NCBI GenBank assembly: GCA_948567375.1
Contig: OX419757.1
Span: 17,064,974 to 17,128,973, forward strand
Length of the DNA stretch: 64,000 bases
From: Lunularia cruciata
Taxonomy: Eukaryota > Streptophyta > Marchantiopsida > Lunulariales > Lunulariaceae
Direction: 5' to 3'
The position numbers and the translations under genes are program-made. The number at the start of each line of letters is the position of its first letter. Within the stretch, counting starts at the first letter, position 1. Positions 52,380-63,035 of the stretch are shown one piece after another. The notes beneath the pieces were generated by a model. That model made no database searches. It saw only the letters and a program-made list of their open reading frames with translations, and was not told where the DNA came from.

Positions 52380-53900
52380 ACCACTTCTATCTTAAAGACC
52401 ATAGTTGGTCCGTCATGCTCAAGAGGAGCTAAGACATTTTGGAGTAAAGTATATATATAGCTTACTCCATATTTGTAACAATATGGAGTTTAGCAACATA
52501 GTTAGTAAGGCTAACAAAGTAGAGAATAAGCCAAATTAGCCTAGAATATTCTAGAAGCATCTAGGAAGCTTCTTGGGAAGCTTCCCAACTAGTTAACTTG
52601 CGCCCCAAACAGGTAGCTTCTAAAAGCTTCTAACTAGCTTAGTTTACATGCCAAGTAGACGGCTTCTAAAAGGAAGCTTCTTGAGAAGCTTCCTAGTTAA
52701 CTTTGCTTGCACTGTAAGAAAGCGGCTCAAGGAAGCTTCTCAAGGGCCTCGTATGCTACCTATAAATACCAAAGCCAAAGCTCATGTTAGGCATTTGGAG
52801 TTTTCCCTCATTCAAGCGTCCCAATGTGAGCTTCCATTATCATATTCCTCTCCTTGGTCTTGGTCTTTTATAATATTCATTATTTGTGGTGTGGTATGCA
52901 GACCAATGTATAGTAGATTGTTGCCATGTATGTGGTTTGTGATAGAGTTAGAGCATCATTTAATGCTCATACACCATAGTTACACCCATTACCTATCATG
53001 GAGTTGGGTTACCATTGGCTTTTGGACTTCATTGGACCTTTACTATTGACTATGAGACATCATTGGTATGTTTTGGTTATGGTGGAGCACTTCTCCAAGT
53101 GGATTGAGTTGGTGTTACTTCTTAACAAGTCTAGTGAATTGACAACTTACTTGTTCTTGGATTGGGTTCTCAATCATTTTGGTGCACTAATTGAGGTTTT
53201 GATTGATAAGGGTATAGAGTTCTTGGGGGAGTTTCAAGTCTTGTGTGACAAAGCCTAGATTGATCATTATACTACCTTCCAAGATCACCTTGAGGTAGAT
53301 AGCTTAGCAAAGAGAGTGGTTCAATAGTGAAGAGAGGATTGCAAAAGTATAGTTTGTAGAGAGGTCACTTTGGAGATTGGCACCTCTAGTTACCTTGGTT
53401 GGCCATGGGCTATTGATTCAGCTGGCAAGCCTCCTTAGCATCCTTCTCTCCTTACTTTCTACTTTATGGACAAGATCCAAATTTACCTATAGCCACATTC
53501 ATCTAGATGTTACTATAGTTTTGGACTTGGATGATCTAGATGTATAGATGAGCACATGTTCTTAATGGGCAGAGATCTTTTGGAAAGTGATGTCAATGGC
53601 ATCTGAGCACTTGGTGATTGCTCAACATAGGGATGTCTTACGCTATGCTACCATTTAGAGAGTAGGTTATAAACCCTTGATCCATTGATTTCATCCAGGT
53701 GACTATGTATATCTATAGTAGATAGCATCAATGACACTTGATATTTCTACAAGCCGTGCTATCTTGAGAGTGCATGAGGTTTTGCACTCTAGAGTCCTTT
53801 TGTTGGAAGGACGTAATGGTGTTTTTTGGAAGGATCATGTGTGTAATTATGCACCATGCCACCTCCTAAACATTGATGGTACTATGGACCCACTTGGCAC
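52380..53900 (+). pseudogene. Element D integrase, interrupted by a solo LTR
   Basis: The integrase zinc-finger start (VRHAQEELRHFGVKYI, 52,408-52,455) is cut at 52,473 by the solo LTR and resumes at 52,873. The catalytic core starts YHWLLDFIGPLL (first Asp; 53,004-53,040) with VMVEHFSKWIELV. It continues VLIDKGIEFLGEFQVLC (second Asp, 53,196-53,250). The C-terminal part ends with LRVHEVLHSRVLLLEGRNGVFWKDHVCNYAPCHL (53,768-53,869, trimmed motifs), typical of this lineage. The Glu region has been degraded. Confidence 0.85.
52474..52872 (+). repeat. Family A solo LTR inserted in element D integrase
   Basis: 399 bp, TGTAACAATATGGAG...TCTTTTATA (terminal CA changed to TA). It is flanked by ATATT at 52,469-52,473 and ATATT at 52,873-52,877, a perfect 5-bp target duplication with no internal element sequence. 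Confidence 0.92.
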
Positions 53901-54214
53901 TTGTACATGTAGACTTGACGTGTGTTATGCGGCTCTTTTGGTGGAGCTACTACTATGTTAGTGTGTGATAGCTATTTGAGAGGATGGCATATGGCATGTA
54001 TGACTCCTCCCCTCACTATGGTTCCTCAAGGACAATGGTTATGTCCTAGATGTACTTGACATATAGCTAATTCATCCTTTATATGGTATAGATTGCATAC
54101 ATGCAACTAATGATAGGGCTTGATAGCATCCGGCCTCCTAATCTTTTGCCCACCATAAGGTATACTATATACTTGGAATAGGTGGCTATTTGGAGTTAGA
54201 GGGACCTAACCACC

Positions 54215-54228
54215 AGCTAGGGGGTGAT
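54215..54228 (+). other. Polypurine tract of element D
   Basis: agctagggggtgat precedes the LTR start TGTGGCAC at 54,229. Confidence 0.7.
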
Positions 54229-55022
54229 TGTGGCACTTGAGAGTCCATGTATGACTTATGTGTGAGTTGTGTTTCTATAGTGTGTGATGTCAATTGTGAT
54301 GTATGTTGTGTAACAATGTATATTCGCATGACAACTTTCACGCCATTTATAGCATCACACCTATATTGCTTGGACTCTACAAGTAGTAGTGTTGGTAGTC
54401 AAGAGTATTTTGGTAGTTACTCATAGACTACTTGTTGATGGTTTTGTTCAAGGTATTGACTACATGGTGGGGCCCACTATCACTTACACCATTTGCACCG
54501 TCAAATGTGCCATTAGTGGGACCATTAGGGTGGATACCAAGGGGTATACTTTCAAAGTGCAACTCCAAAGAGCTCACTTCTTTGATGTTGAGCCTTTGAG
54601 TTCCTAGCTATGGTGGATAGAAGTAAGCAAGTGTCACTTGGATGTTCTTTAACTAGAGTGGATGTGGCTTGACTGTAATCAATACCCAATTGTTGGTAGA
54701 TTATTGAGTGCCATATCAAATACTAATCTAATTGAGTGTGATTCGAGTTGTGTCAAAAAACTGATTATTGTGGCACTTGAGAGCCCATGTATGACTTATG
54801 TGTGAGTTGTGCTTCTAAATTGTATGATGTTGATAGCAATGTATATTGTGTAACAATGAATATATGCACAACATGCTTCTTTGGATGCTCTAGTAGATCT
54901 TACAACTTGCATAGCTTGGATTCCTTATGTGCGGTAGGATAGGCAGATTTCTCATATCAAAACTATTGGGGCCTAGTCCCATTCTACCTTGTTTGTCTCT
55001 CCCTTGTACAGCTTGATGGGTA
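54229..55022 (+). repeat. Family D 3' LTR with an internal duplication or insertion
   Basis: The first approximately 110 bp (tgtggcacttgagag...aacaatg) occur twice, starting at 54,229 and again at 54,769. Between them lies 430 bp that includes a 72-codon frame (54,389-54,607) without recognised domain. After the second start the LTR continues through ctttggatgctc, the gcggtaggataggcagatttc segment and ctctcccttgtacag to about 55,020. Confidence 0.75.
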
Positions 55023-55128
55023 TGTAATACCCATTTGTGCATGTATGTGTTATTGCAATATTTAGTTTGATAGTAGAAGTACTTGAGAGATATTATTTAT
55101 ATAGAGATAAAAGATGGTTCTACATTAT
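55023..55128 (+). repeat. Family C LTR head fragment (opposite orientation to element C copies)
   Basis: It starts TGTAATACCCATTTGTGCATG and follows the C LTR (minus reading of 11,798-11,690) to gatggttctac, then changes to B LTR sequence at 55,129. Confidence 0.8.
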
Positions 55129-55862
55129 TGTAATATAAATAGCTATATAGATTATCTAGAGATGAAATTTGGTTTGGTAACATTTGGAAAGATGTTATAC
55201 ATGATGGACTAAATAGATAAGCTAGAGGTATCACCAAAAGAGTACTTCTACTACTAAACCAAAAACCAAAACATGCTTGGAAACTTTGGAATCAATAGTC
55301 AAGCATAGGATCTAGAGGTGAAACTTGGGGTGGTGACATCTAGAAGGATGTTACACATAATATAGAATGTAGATCAAATAGAGCTATCACCAACAGAGCA
55401 CTTCTACTAATAGATCAGAAGCCAAAATAGGCTTGAAACCTTTAAATGGCATTTTTGGAGGCCTAAACGGATGAATTAGGCCTCAAAATGTGTACATTCT
55501 CTCTCAATGGAGGAAAGGCTACCCTGTCCTCCCCCGGTTATGTCTCATTGAGAGCTTTCCAACAATACCTCACCAACATGATTCCTATAGGAAGATTCTC
55601 TGTGGTCAAAGCCTATTTGACCAACCAAATAGGACCAAGACTCAAATGTCACCCATCCAAGCAAGTAATCTAAGGGTGGAGCTTGTTGACAAGTCACCTA
55701 TCCATGTACCTAATCCTATGGTGGATCTTCCTTGGAGAAGATCCTCCTTGGCTATATAATAAAGAGAAGTGCTCCTTTGAGGCATTGGAGGATTGAGTGT
55801 GAAATCTATGTTTTCTCTCTTGTATCTCTCTTGAAGAGTTCTCTTATCCTCAAAGTATTATG
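55129..55862 (+). repeat. Family B LTR, plus orientation
   Basis: It begins TGTAATATAAATAGC, carries two head modules (55,129-55,285; 55,285-55,440), the TATA segment gctatataataaagag at 55,751-55,766, and ends near aaagtatta at 55,860. No primer site follows, so a solo or truncated LTR. Confidence 0.82.
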
Positions 55863-56359
55863 GGGGGTTTCAGAAATAGGTTTGACGGATGTCTACGGGA
55901 AAAATAACAAACTTTGTAATAATTTTTAGTGAACTTTGGAACGTTACAAGATAGTAATAACTGAAAGCTCTATAACTTCAGTTAAGGGATATATTCAACT
56001 AATTGCATTCATTTATAAAAATCAAATCCTACCTTATGGATGTTTTGGAATGCCATAAGTAAATAAATGATTGTCAGAAAGAGTGATGTGTTTCCTCCAG
56101 AGGGTGGCCACATAATCATTTAGTCATGTATTGATGATCTGGTTTTGTATTCAAGATCCAAAAAGGCCCCGCCCAACAATTCAAATTTGTAAACTGAAAT
56201 TCACCACCCTCATTAGCAGAGGTGTGAGTTGTCAGGCAAGTAACGATGGTTTTGTAGTTTCAAATTGGTGTGGGAAATGATCAGCACCGCCGTGCGGCAA
56301 ACAAGAAATTGATTAGAGTGCGACTATTCTCACACTAGGAGTGCAACAAACTTTTTGCA
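55863..56359. other. Unassigned 0.5 kb upstream of the Myb-like ORF
   Basis: No repeat or ORF recognised. It may hold the promoter and leader of the following ORF. Confidence 0.3.
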
Positions 56360-57661
56360 ATGGGAGATCAAGTACAACAATTAAGTGTAGGAGACTCCAT
56401 TATCAATGACACTGATCCGAGACCTATAGAATCATCTTTGGATTCACAACCTCAACAACCATTAGGGAAATTTGGAGACTTGTTGAGGATGGCTTCTTTT
56501 GTGCCTAGAAAAACCAAGGAGGATGAACGATTTTGCATGGCAACACACCATTACAGCCAAATATTGGATTATTTGGAGGACCCCAAGCATTTTGCACAAA
56601 TTCATGGTGGGAACTACAAAAAGCCCATTCAGAAATCGACCGCATTTAGTTTCATGGCAACCTTTTTGATTAGAGAAGGTATCGGATTTCCTACCTCTAT
56701 GATAGGTGATAGACTTTACAAGAAATGGTTGCGGTACATGAAATAGTACAAAGAAACTCGAGAGCTCAAGAACAAGGCTACGGGAGAAGGTCTCACCAAG
56801 AAGGAATATAGCAAAGGGTGGAGAACTATAGACGATAAATTGAATGGAATGTGCCCGCATTTTGCAAGAATGGAAGCCATGTTTGGGAGCATAGCAAACA
56901 TAAGTCCACCGGCAATGGTAAGTTTAGGAGATTGTAATCCTAATTCGAGCGAGATTTGCGAGGAGGATGTCCATGAAGGTGCGCAGGAGTGCTCCCATTT
57001 CTCATCTCCTCCAGAGGTGGTACTCCCTGACTCATGCCCTGAGTTGGTCGCAAACACCCAAGGGGTGGAAATTTTAGCAAGTGTCATGGAGAATGGAATC
57101 CTATCACCAGAGGATGAGTCTCCATGTATTCCACCAACCAGGGACTTGCCTTTCATTACACCACCACTGCCTTTAATTTCTACAAGAGATGGATCTGATT
57201 GTGCAGACCAAGAAGGGGAACGAGATCCAAAGAGGAGGAAAGGTGGAATTTCTACAAGTAAGGTACCCAAGTTGTCACCTAGTATGTCATTGTCTCATGA
57301 TTTAGCAAAAATTACCATGTTAAAGGCAGATAGTATAGAATCCAGAGAGAGGTTATGACTAGCTGAACTAGAAGCCACCAACATGAGGAAGAGAGAGAAA
57401 ACAATGCTTAGAATGGAAGCAAAGTGTGTTAGATTAGAGACAAAGAAGATGAAAATTGAAATAGAGAAAAAATTGAGCGCAGATAAAAGGAAAGCTAGGG
57501 CAGAAAAACACAAATTTAAGGAGAAGAGTTTAGAATCAAAGCGCACTCATGAAATCAAAATGAGTCTCATACAAGCAAGGAAAACTCTTGAGGAAATAAG
57601 TAACTATTTTAAAGTGCTCACTCAGGTTCAACGTCCATCATACTCTACTGATAGTGAATAG
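56360..57661 (+). pseudogene. Myb/trihelix-like DNA-binding protein ORF with C-terminal coiled coil, two stops
   Basis: A single frame from the ATG at 56,360 to the TAG at 57,659 (433 codons), broken only by TAG at 56,744 and TGA at 57,356. Both could come from CAG and CGA. Residues 60-170 form an alpha-helical region (RFCMATHHYSQILDYLED; GIGFPTSMIGDRLYKKW; TGEGLTKKEYSKGW). This resembles the Myb/SANT-like domain of plant trihelix-type proteins often found as the second protein of PIF/Harbinger transposons. A nuclear-localisation-like RDPKRRK is near residue 295. The last 100 residues are a Lys/Glu-rich coiled coil. A Harbinger transposase occurs at 63 kb, so this may be a transposon-derived partner. 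No target function is claimed. Confidence 0.55.
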
Positions 57662-57939
57662 TGAATAGTATACCACCATGTAACCTTTATTATGATTATA
57701 ATAAAGATGAGTTATAGAAACTTGGCTATGGAAACATGATGCAACTTGTTACCATTCAGTTCCTCAAGAGTTTTTGTTTTTGATGTTGTCTTTACCACTC
57801 AATCCGTTCTGTCATATCTTTTTTTTGCACAATAAGTCCAAGATGCCACAAGTTGACCCTCATAACCGCCCAAAAAATCTCTCTTGCCGCTAGTCACCGC
57901 TTGCGACGCTCAATGGAACATGGGAAAAAAATAAAGGCA
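57662..57939. other. Intergenic sequence between the Myb-like ORF and the GC-rich array
   Basis: Nothing recognised except the start of CGC-rich repeats near 57,880. Confidence 0.3.
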
Positions 57940-58260
57940 AGCAAGTTATGTATGGTGGTCGTCGGCGCTCAAAGCCGCTTGTTGGTGCTTGTAGGCACTC
58001 ATTGAGCACTCATAGGCGCTTGTGGTCGCTAGGTGCCACTGGGTGCCGCTCGGTGGCCCCTAGGTAGGTGCCCATTGACTCTTGTGGTTGCTAGGGTTTG
58101 CTCGAAGCCGCTGGGAAAGTGGGTTCAAGGCGCTTGTATGCGCCCATAGGCGCTCGTGGTCATTGGGTGGCCCCAATGTAGGCGCCAATTGACACCTATG
58201 GCCGCTCGTCGGTGCTTGACAGTCAATTTATGATATGTTTTTTTGGCTCATAGTCGCTTG
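57880..58260 (+). repeat. GC-rich degenerate GGCGCT array, left copy
   Basis: Irregular units of about 10 bp built on GGCGCT or GGTGCT followed by TGTA/CATA/CGTG (for example ggtgcttgta, ggcactcatt, ggcgcttgtg, ggcgctcgtg) fill about 350 bp in otherwise AT-rich DNA. Related arrays lie at 61,120-61,670 and, inverted, 62,450-62,640. Confidence 0.7.
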
Positions 58261-58574
58261 GAGGCGCTAGTTGGCATGCATAGACATTGAGTAAAACTCG
58301 TGATGTGTTTCGGGTTGAGTGTTTAAAGGGAAATTGCGCCCATATTTGTAAGGTGGTAACAAGTTGGATACAAAAGGCACAATTCAAAATTTAGGGTTTA
58401 GGGGAGTTAGATCACAATGAGGGTTCAATATGAGTTTGGAATATGAGTATGATAATATGAGTTGAATATGAATATGAGAGTTCACAAGTGTAAACTAAAA
58501 CATAAATATATACATGGGGAGAAATGAAAATAATATGTATATAAATGAAAAGCCAATAGAACCTAAACATATGA

Positions 58575-59275
58575 CTATGGAGGTTGAGGAGGTGAAGAAG
58601 AAGAGGGTGATGCACTATGGTGTCTAAGTGTTACTACTGCATCCTCAAGTCTACGACAGTATACATGATGTTGAATCCTAAATGGACTCAATGACCACCA
58701 TAGCGGCCATTCGCTCTTATCCAAGTCTCGATGCCTGATACCACTAGCAAGAAGAGGATAAGGGTCACAACTATATGAACTCAATCTACCTGATGTCCAC
58801 TCCTCTTCTGCCCCACTAATAGCAAGCCTATCGTCATGGACAAATCTGTCCAAAGCACTCATCAAAGGGTCAAATGACCAAGTGTATGATGCTCTATGTA
58901 CCCTATAAGGACGGAAGTGGGTAGGGTGGATAGCACCATGTGGATGATTCCTATAATAAGAGAGTGCATAACTATCTATGATCAAAAGATCACAAAAAGG
59001 TAAACCTAATGAAGTTAGATGCTCATATGATCTAACTCTAAGTCCTCTGAACTCTGAATCTTGTTGTATATCTCTAGAGCACAAACATGCCATGAGGCAA
59101 GACCTGGTGTGAACTCCCTCAGGGAGTTCAGACCACTGCCACATGCTCCGTAACAACCACTCCACTCCATTTGGAGTAAGATCTATCCACAAGATAACCT
59201 CAAAGCGTAGCAAACAGAACTGGATGAAATGGCAAACACCAGGACGGGCCACCCTCCCTACAGGCCCAGACTATG
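58575..59275 (-). CDS. 3' exon or segment of an unidentified multi-exon protein gene
   Basis: Open frame of 225 codons from 59,252 to 58,575, continuing slightly upstream in frame to a possible acceptor (gcctgtag) near 59,275. It is rich in aromatic residues (WIDLTPNGVEWLLRSMWQW; WPLWWSLSPF) and ends SPSSSSPPQPP. No transmembrane run or catalytic motif recognised. The preceding segment (59,258-60,210) is in a different frame, so an intron or frameshift separates them. It has no internal stops, unlike the nearby retroelements, which suggests recent constraint. Confidence 0.45.
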
Positions 59276-60205
59276 TGTGAGGGAACCAATAATGCATAGT
59301 CGTCCCGCTCTCCCATGCACTGAAACCAATAGCACCGCAAATCCATAATGAACACATACAAGTAACATCCAAAATAATAATCTTCTTCCGTAGGAAGCCG
59401 GGGAAGAGGATACGTGGAATATACTCTCTTGATAGATGAATCCTCTCTCTAAACTCAGTCTGAGTCCCTGAGTCTCCACACTATGGGGTAACACATGGGT
59501 GGCATCAGTTTGGGTCTGCATCTCATGATGAGTATGGGTCTTGCAAGCAATAGTACGTAGTTTGGGTCCAAGATATGCCACACCAGCCCTCAAATGAGCT
59601 AGACTAATCTCACTCTCCTCTACATGAGCTCTCATCTGAGCTAGACTACTCTCGCTCTCCTCTACCTGAACATGTGCACTCTCACACCTCTCTATAGCAT
59701 ATGCTAACTCTTGTGCCTGATTATGTAACTGGAGCTTGTAACCCTCTGCCATGGCAGCTGCACCTAGTATGTCCATGTCCAAGTCACCTAATCTCTGCTC
59801 TCTCTCCATCTCAAAAGTAAGCAAGGTCAGATGCCTCTCCTCCTTTGCAGCAAGTAAATCTTCTTGCTCACAAAGGAGTCTCTCTTGCTCTAGCACTAAT
59901 CTTTCTCTCTCCTCTACACTTTCCAATCTACTCTCGCGCTCAAGCACTAATCTCTCTCTCTCCTCTTCACTCTCCAATCTACTCTCACACTTAAGGATAT
60001 TTCTCTCTCTACACTCAGCCACTTGTACACAATCATCAAAAATGCGAGTGATGTCAACCAAACAGGAAGGAGGTGAAGGTACTCTGAAATGCATGGGGTC
60101 ACCAACTCTCTCCACAGATAGAGGAAGGGGTGAAGGGGAAGAAGAGTGAAAAGGAGCTATCTCAACAAAGGGTAAGGGCTATGTCTCAATACAAATCTGT
60201 TGAAC
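59258..60205 (-). CDS. Coiled-coil exon with heptad-like RERLVLE repeats
   Basis: Open frame of 285 codons from 60,115, probably extending upstream in frame to about 60,205 through a Pro/Ser-rich stretch (one TAG at about 60,180). It contains two near-identical copies of ESRLES.EERERLVLE (60,000-59,880) and later a duplicated VEESE.SLA.(M/L)RA(H/G)V segment (59,670-59,570). Long, highly charged coiled coil, then a hydrophobic stretch (LFWMLLVCVHYGFAVLLVSV) near the end. That could be a membrane segment or an out-of-frame reading of the next exon's start. Confidence 0.45.
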
Positions 60206-60418
60206 ACCTGTTCACAAATGGTACATTTAGTTATCCATCAAGTACAAATTCATACTTGAATATCCAAATATACAAGTTCACAAGTTCTTTAATTCAAGCT
60301 TCTTAAATGAACTCATTTATTAAATCCAGTAATGGTATATACAAAAGAACTTTGTATGTTTTCCAACATACAAAGATATGACAATATATATATGACAAAA
60401 CTCAAACCTAAAACTCAA

Positions 60419-61069
60419 TCATTCACCATCCTCATCCTCTCCCTCATCCTCTCCATCAGCAATAGTCTTGTCCTCATCCAAGCTATCTGCATCCTCATGA
60501 TCATCACCATGCTCTCCCTCGTGTATAATCTCCTCCTCTCCATCACTTAGGTACATGACGTCCTCCTCTGGAATGAAAACTCTCTCCACAAAGAGATGAG
60601 TGAGTACCTATCCAGGGAAGGTGACTCTGAATCTACACCCCTTAGGACTCATCACTTGGCTTTGCAAACTCCCCACCTCCGCAATGATAGCTCTAAAAGC
60701 CAACTCTCCCCAATCATAATCTTCCATATCAAATCTCCTCAACTTGGTCTTGGTGTTGAGTACCAAATGCCTATGTACAATCTTGGGCCTAATAGTGGGT
60801 GCATCTAGTGCACCCATCAACTGGAAGAAAGCTTTGAATGCAGGATATACACATTTCCTTGCAATATATCTTTTTGCAACCCTATCCCTTTGTGGAAACC
60901 AGTCTGAGACAGTTGTATAAGTAACTCTCCTCCGTCTTGGTGTTCTCCTCCTGGGCATGGTAAGTGCATCTCTAACTATATCTGCAGTCAATTGAAACTG
61001 CCTACCTCTTACCAAACCTGTGCAAGATACCTTGTCCCATGAACTCACAAACTTTGTACATGGAATGAC
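60419..61069 (-). pseudogene. PTTP/Transposase_32-like exon with acidic C-terminus
   Basis: The exon begins after an acceptor (gtgtag) at 61,069, phase 0, with VIPCTKFVSSWDKVSC. It continues GLVRGRQFQLTADIVRDALTMP, a pattern I associate with the plant transposon protein domain (PTTP, Transposase_32 family). It ends in an acidic tail (EEIIHEGEHGDDHEDADSL...) with a stop at 60,419-60,421. One internal TAG at about 60,604 (from CAG?) breaks it. The 651-nt length is a whole number of codons and its phase matches the upstream exon 61,976-61,745. Assignment to PTTP is from memory of the pattern, not a search. Confidence 0.5.
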
Positions 61070-61119
61070 CTACACAACCCACCAAAAAATTTCAGCTCAA
61101 ACTTATCTCACAAGGACTT

Positions 61120-61670
61120 AGACTCAGGGGTGACACTGGGTGCCGCTAGGAGGCGCTCGCAGACAATCTTGGATATTGTTGGGAGCCGCTAGGGGCCACC
61201 GGGGGGCAATTCAAGAGCCGCAATCAAGGGATGCTAGGTGGCACAGGGTGGCACTCCCAACCGCTGATGGCACCCTCGAGTGCCAGGAGGGCGCTTGAGG
61301 GCGCCCGCGGACGCTGCCTGTAGGCATAGGTCCATCGGATGGTGCTGCATGACTGCACGAGGTCAGCGTGGGGATGCTGGTTGCCGCCCGAGGACGCACG
61401 AAGACACTCACGCAAGGGTTAAAGGAAATGCCAACGCCGCTCGGTGACGCACGACAACACTGGTAGGCGCCTCGGGACAGGGGTTCAGTCAAGCGAGTCT
61501 ACGCAGCCCCGCGGGGGTGCTGGGGACCACGGAGGGGTGCTGGAAGGCGCGCAGGGAAGGCGCTTGCACGTAGGGGTTTAGGGTTTGGGATGGCACTGGA
61601 TGCCGCAAGGAGGCATTGGTTTGCGCTGCGGGACAAGCTGGGAGGCATTGGGTGGCGCTGATGATCAGAA
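61120..61670 (+). repeat. GC-rich GGCGCT array within a probable intron
   Basis: About 550 bp of G/C-rich units (gtgccgctaggaggcgctcg, ggatgctaggtggcacaggg, agggcgcttgagggcgcc) between donor 61,744 and acceptor 61,070 of the PTTP-like gene. A tagggtttaggg-like telobox lies at 61,571-61,588. Small ORFs here are low-complexity by-products. Confidence 0.65.
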
Positions 61671-61744
61671 TGCAATTTAGAGAAATCAACTTCACAAATC
61701 AAGATTGAATGTCAAGAAAACAATGAGAAATGTTTAGAAAGTAC

Positions 61745-61976
61745 CTCTAGCCTTGTATAGTGAATCCCAAGAGTTATTTTGAGCCCCATTACATCAAGAT
61801 CGACCTCCCAAATTCCGGAAATAGCTATTTGAACTTGATGTTTGTCCAGCCAGCACCACTTGATGAAATTGGTTGGGTGTTGAATGGTATGGAATGCAAT
61901 GAGCCAATCTCTTTCTTGAGTATTTCTCATGTCGGGCCCATCAACTATCTTTTTGTATCCCCAGATTTCTGCCATG
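61745..61976 (-). CDS. Internal exon of the PTTP-like gene
   Basis: Bounded by an acceptor ctag at 61,977-61,980 and a GT donor at 61,744-61,743. It encodes AEIWGYKKIVDGPDMRN...HPTNFIKWCWLDKHQVQ...GIHYTRLE without stops, 232 nt. Its 3' end is phase 0, as the exon at 61,069 requires. Upstream exons were not identified with confidence. Confidence 0.5.
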
Positions 61977-62154
61977 CTAGAAAGGAATGAGCTCTTCACT
62001 TTCTAAAACTCTTCTCAATGTTGAGGGTTGTGCTTCAAGCCAGCCAGCCAGGACCCTTGCCTCTCTCCTTCCTCTCAAAATGACTCTCAAAATGTCTCCC
62101 TAGTCTCGAAATGTCTCACTTGCACACACACTCTTCCTCACAAAAGTGACCTTT

Positions 62155-62276
62155 GAATGGCCCTCCAGCACCCTCTGCCTTGTGAAATGCTCCTCGAATG
62201 GCCCTCCAGCACCCTCTGCCTCACAAAATGATCCTTGAATGGCCAACACCCTTTGCCTCGTGAAATGATCCTCCAG
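62155..62276. repeat. 41-bp tandem repeat, about three copies
   Basis: Units starting gaatggccctccagcaccct at 62,155 and 62,196, then a diverged, shortened copy from about 62,237 (gaatggccaacaccctttgcc). Confidence 0.85.
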
Positions 62277-62449
62277 TCTCTTGTATAAACTAATCGTGAT
62301 TTTCTGTTCCAAACACCCCACACACTCGAGAATAGAGCTTGCCAATGACAGGAAAGGAAATGAACACACATTTATATAACCCAGGCTGACAAGAAAATAC
62401 TTAATCCTCAACATGCAAAAATGCATTTTCATACCTAAAAAACCCAAAT

Positions 62450-62640
62450 CCCGAGCGGCAACATACGGCACTCCACATCTCCAAGCGTTGTACTCTTCAC
62501 GCAGCGCCTACCAGCACCTCCCACCAGCGCCTATGAGTGCATGTTATATGTGGATAGTTCTGAGCGTCCGCCAGCATCTACAAGCATCCGCAAGCGTCCA
62601 CAAGAGTCCGCCAGCGTCTATGAGCGCCACTCTCAATTAA
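62450..62640 (-). repeat. GC-rich array, right copy, inverted relative to the left copy
   Basis: On the minus strand it reads gagtggcgctcatagacgct and related 10-12-bp units with GCGCT/GACGCT cores (agcgtccgccagcatctac... on plus). Orientation is opposite to 57,880-58,260. Confidence 0.65.
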
Positions 62641-63035
62641 TTATTTAAGCTTGTGAGGAGTAGTTTGAGAGTGCCACTCTAAATTGATTTTTAAGTTCAC
62701 ACCCAACTAGTACAAGAGCTCTGCTCATTTTTTTGATGTAATTGTGTCAAAGAGGACTTACAAATGTATAGATCAAGATTCATATTATTATGTTTGCATC
62801 CACATGATGTTTTTATCATAATATTACATCTAGAAACACTCATGGTCTAAGAAAACTACTCATGGTCTAAGTTGCATGACTATGAGAAATGAGATGAATA
62901 CTCAGGATATATATTTTATTATATTGAATCTCAATAAAACCAATCGAGTAGATCATCATTGTTATAATCAAGGCAATGTTGCATCATCCTTGATCTACTT
63001 TCTTCTCTACCAAGTTCTATGTCCTGAAATGACAT
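62641..63035. other. Spacer 3' of the Harbinger transposase
   Basis: AT-rich. A short direct repeat (gccactctcaattaattatttaag / gccactctaaattgatttttaag, 62,627 and 62,674) may be transposon-end related; nothing else seen. Confidence 0.35.

Noticed and set aside
58386..58402. Short telomere-like TTTAGGG pairs (also 61,571-61,588 and complement near 44,712)
   Set aside because: Only two units each; these are common telobox-size motifs, not an interstitial telomere.
61211..61702. Several Pro/Ala/Arg-rich ORFs of 60-93 codons in the GC-rich array
   Set aside because: They are by-products of the repeat composition, present in several frames at once, and lie in a probable intron.
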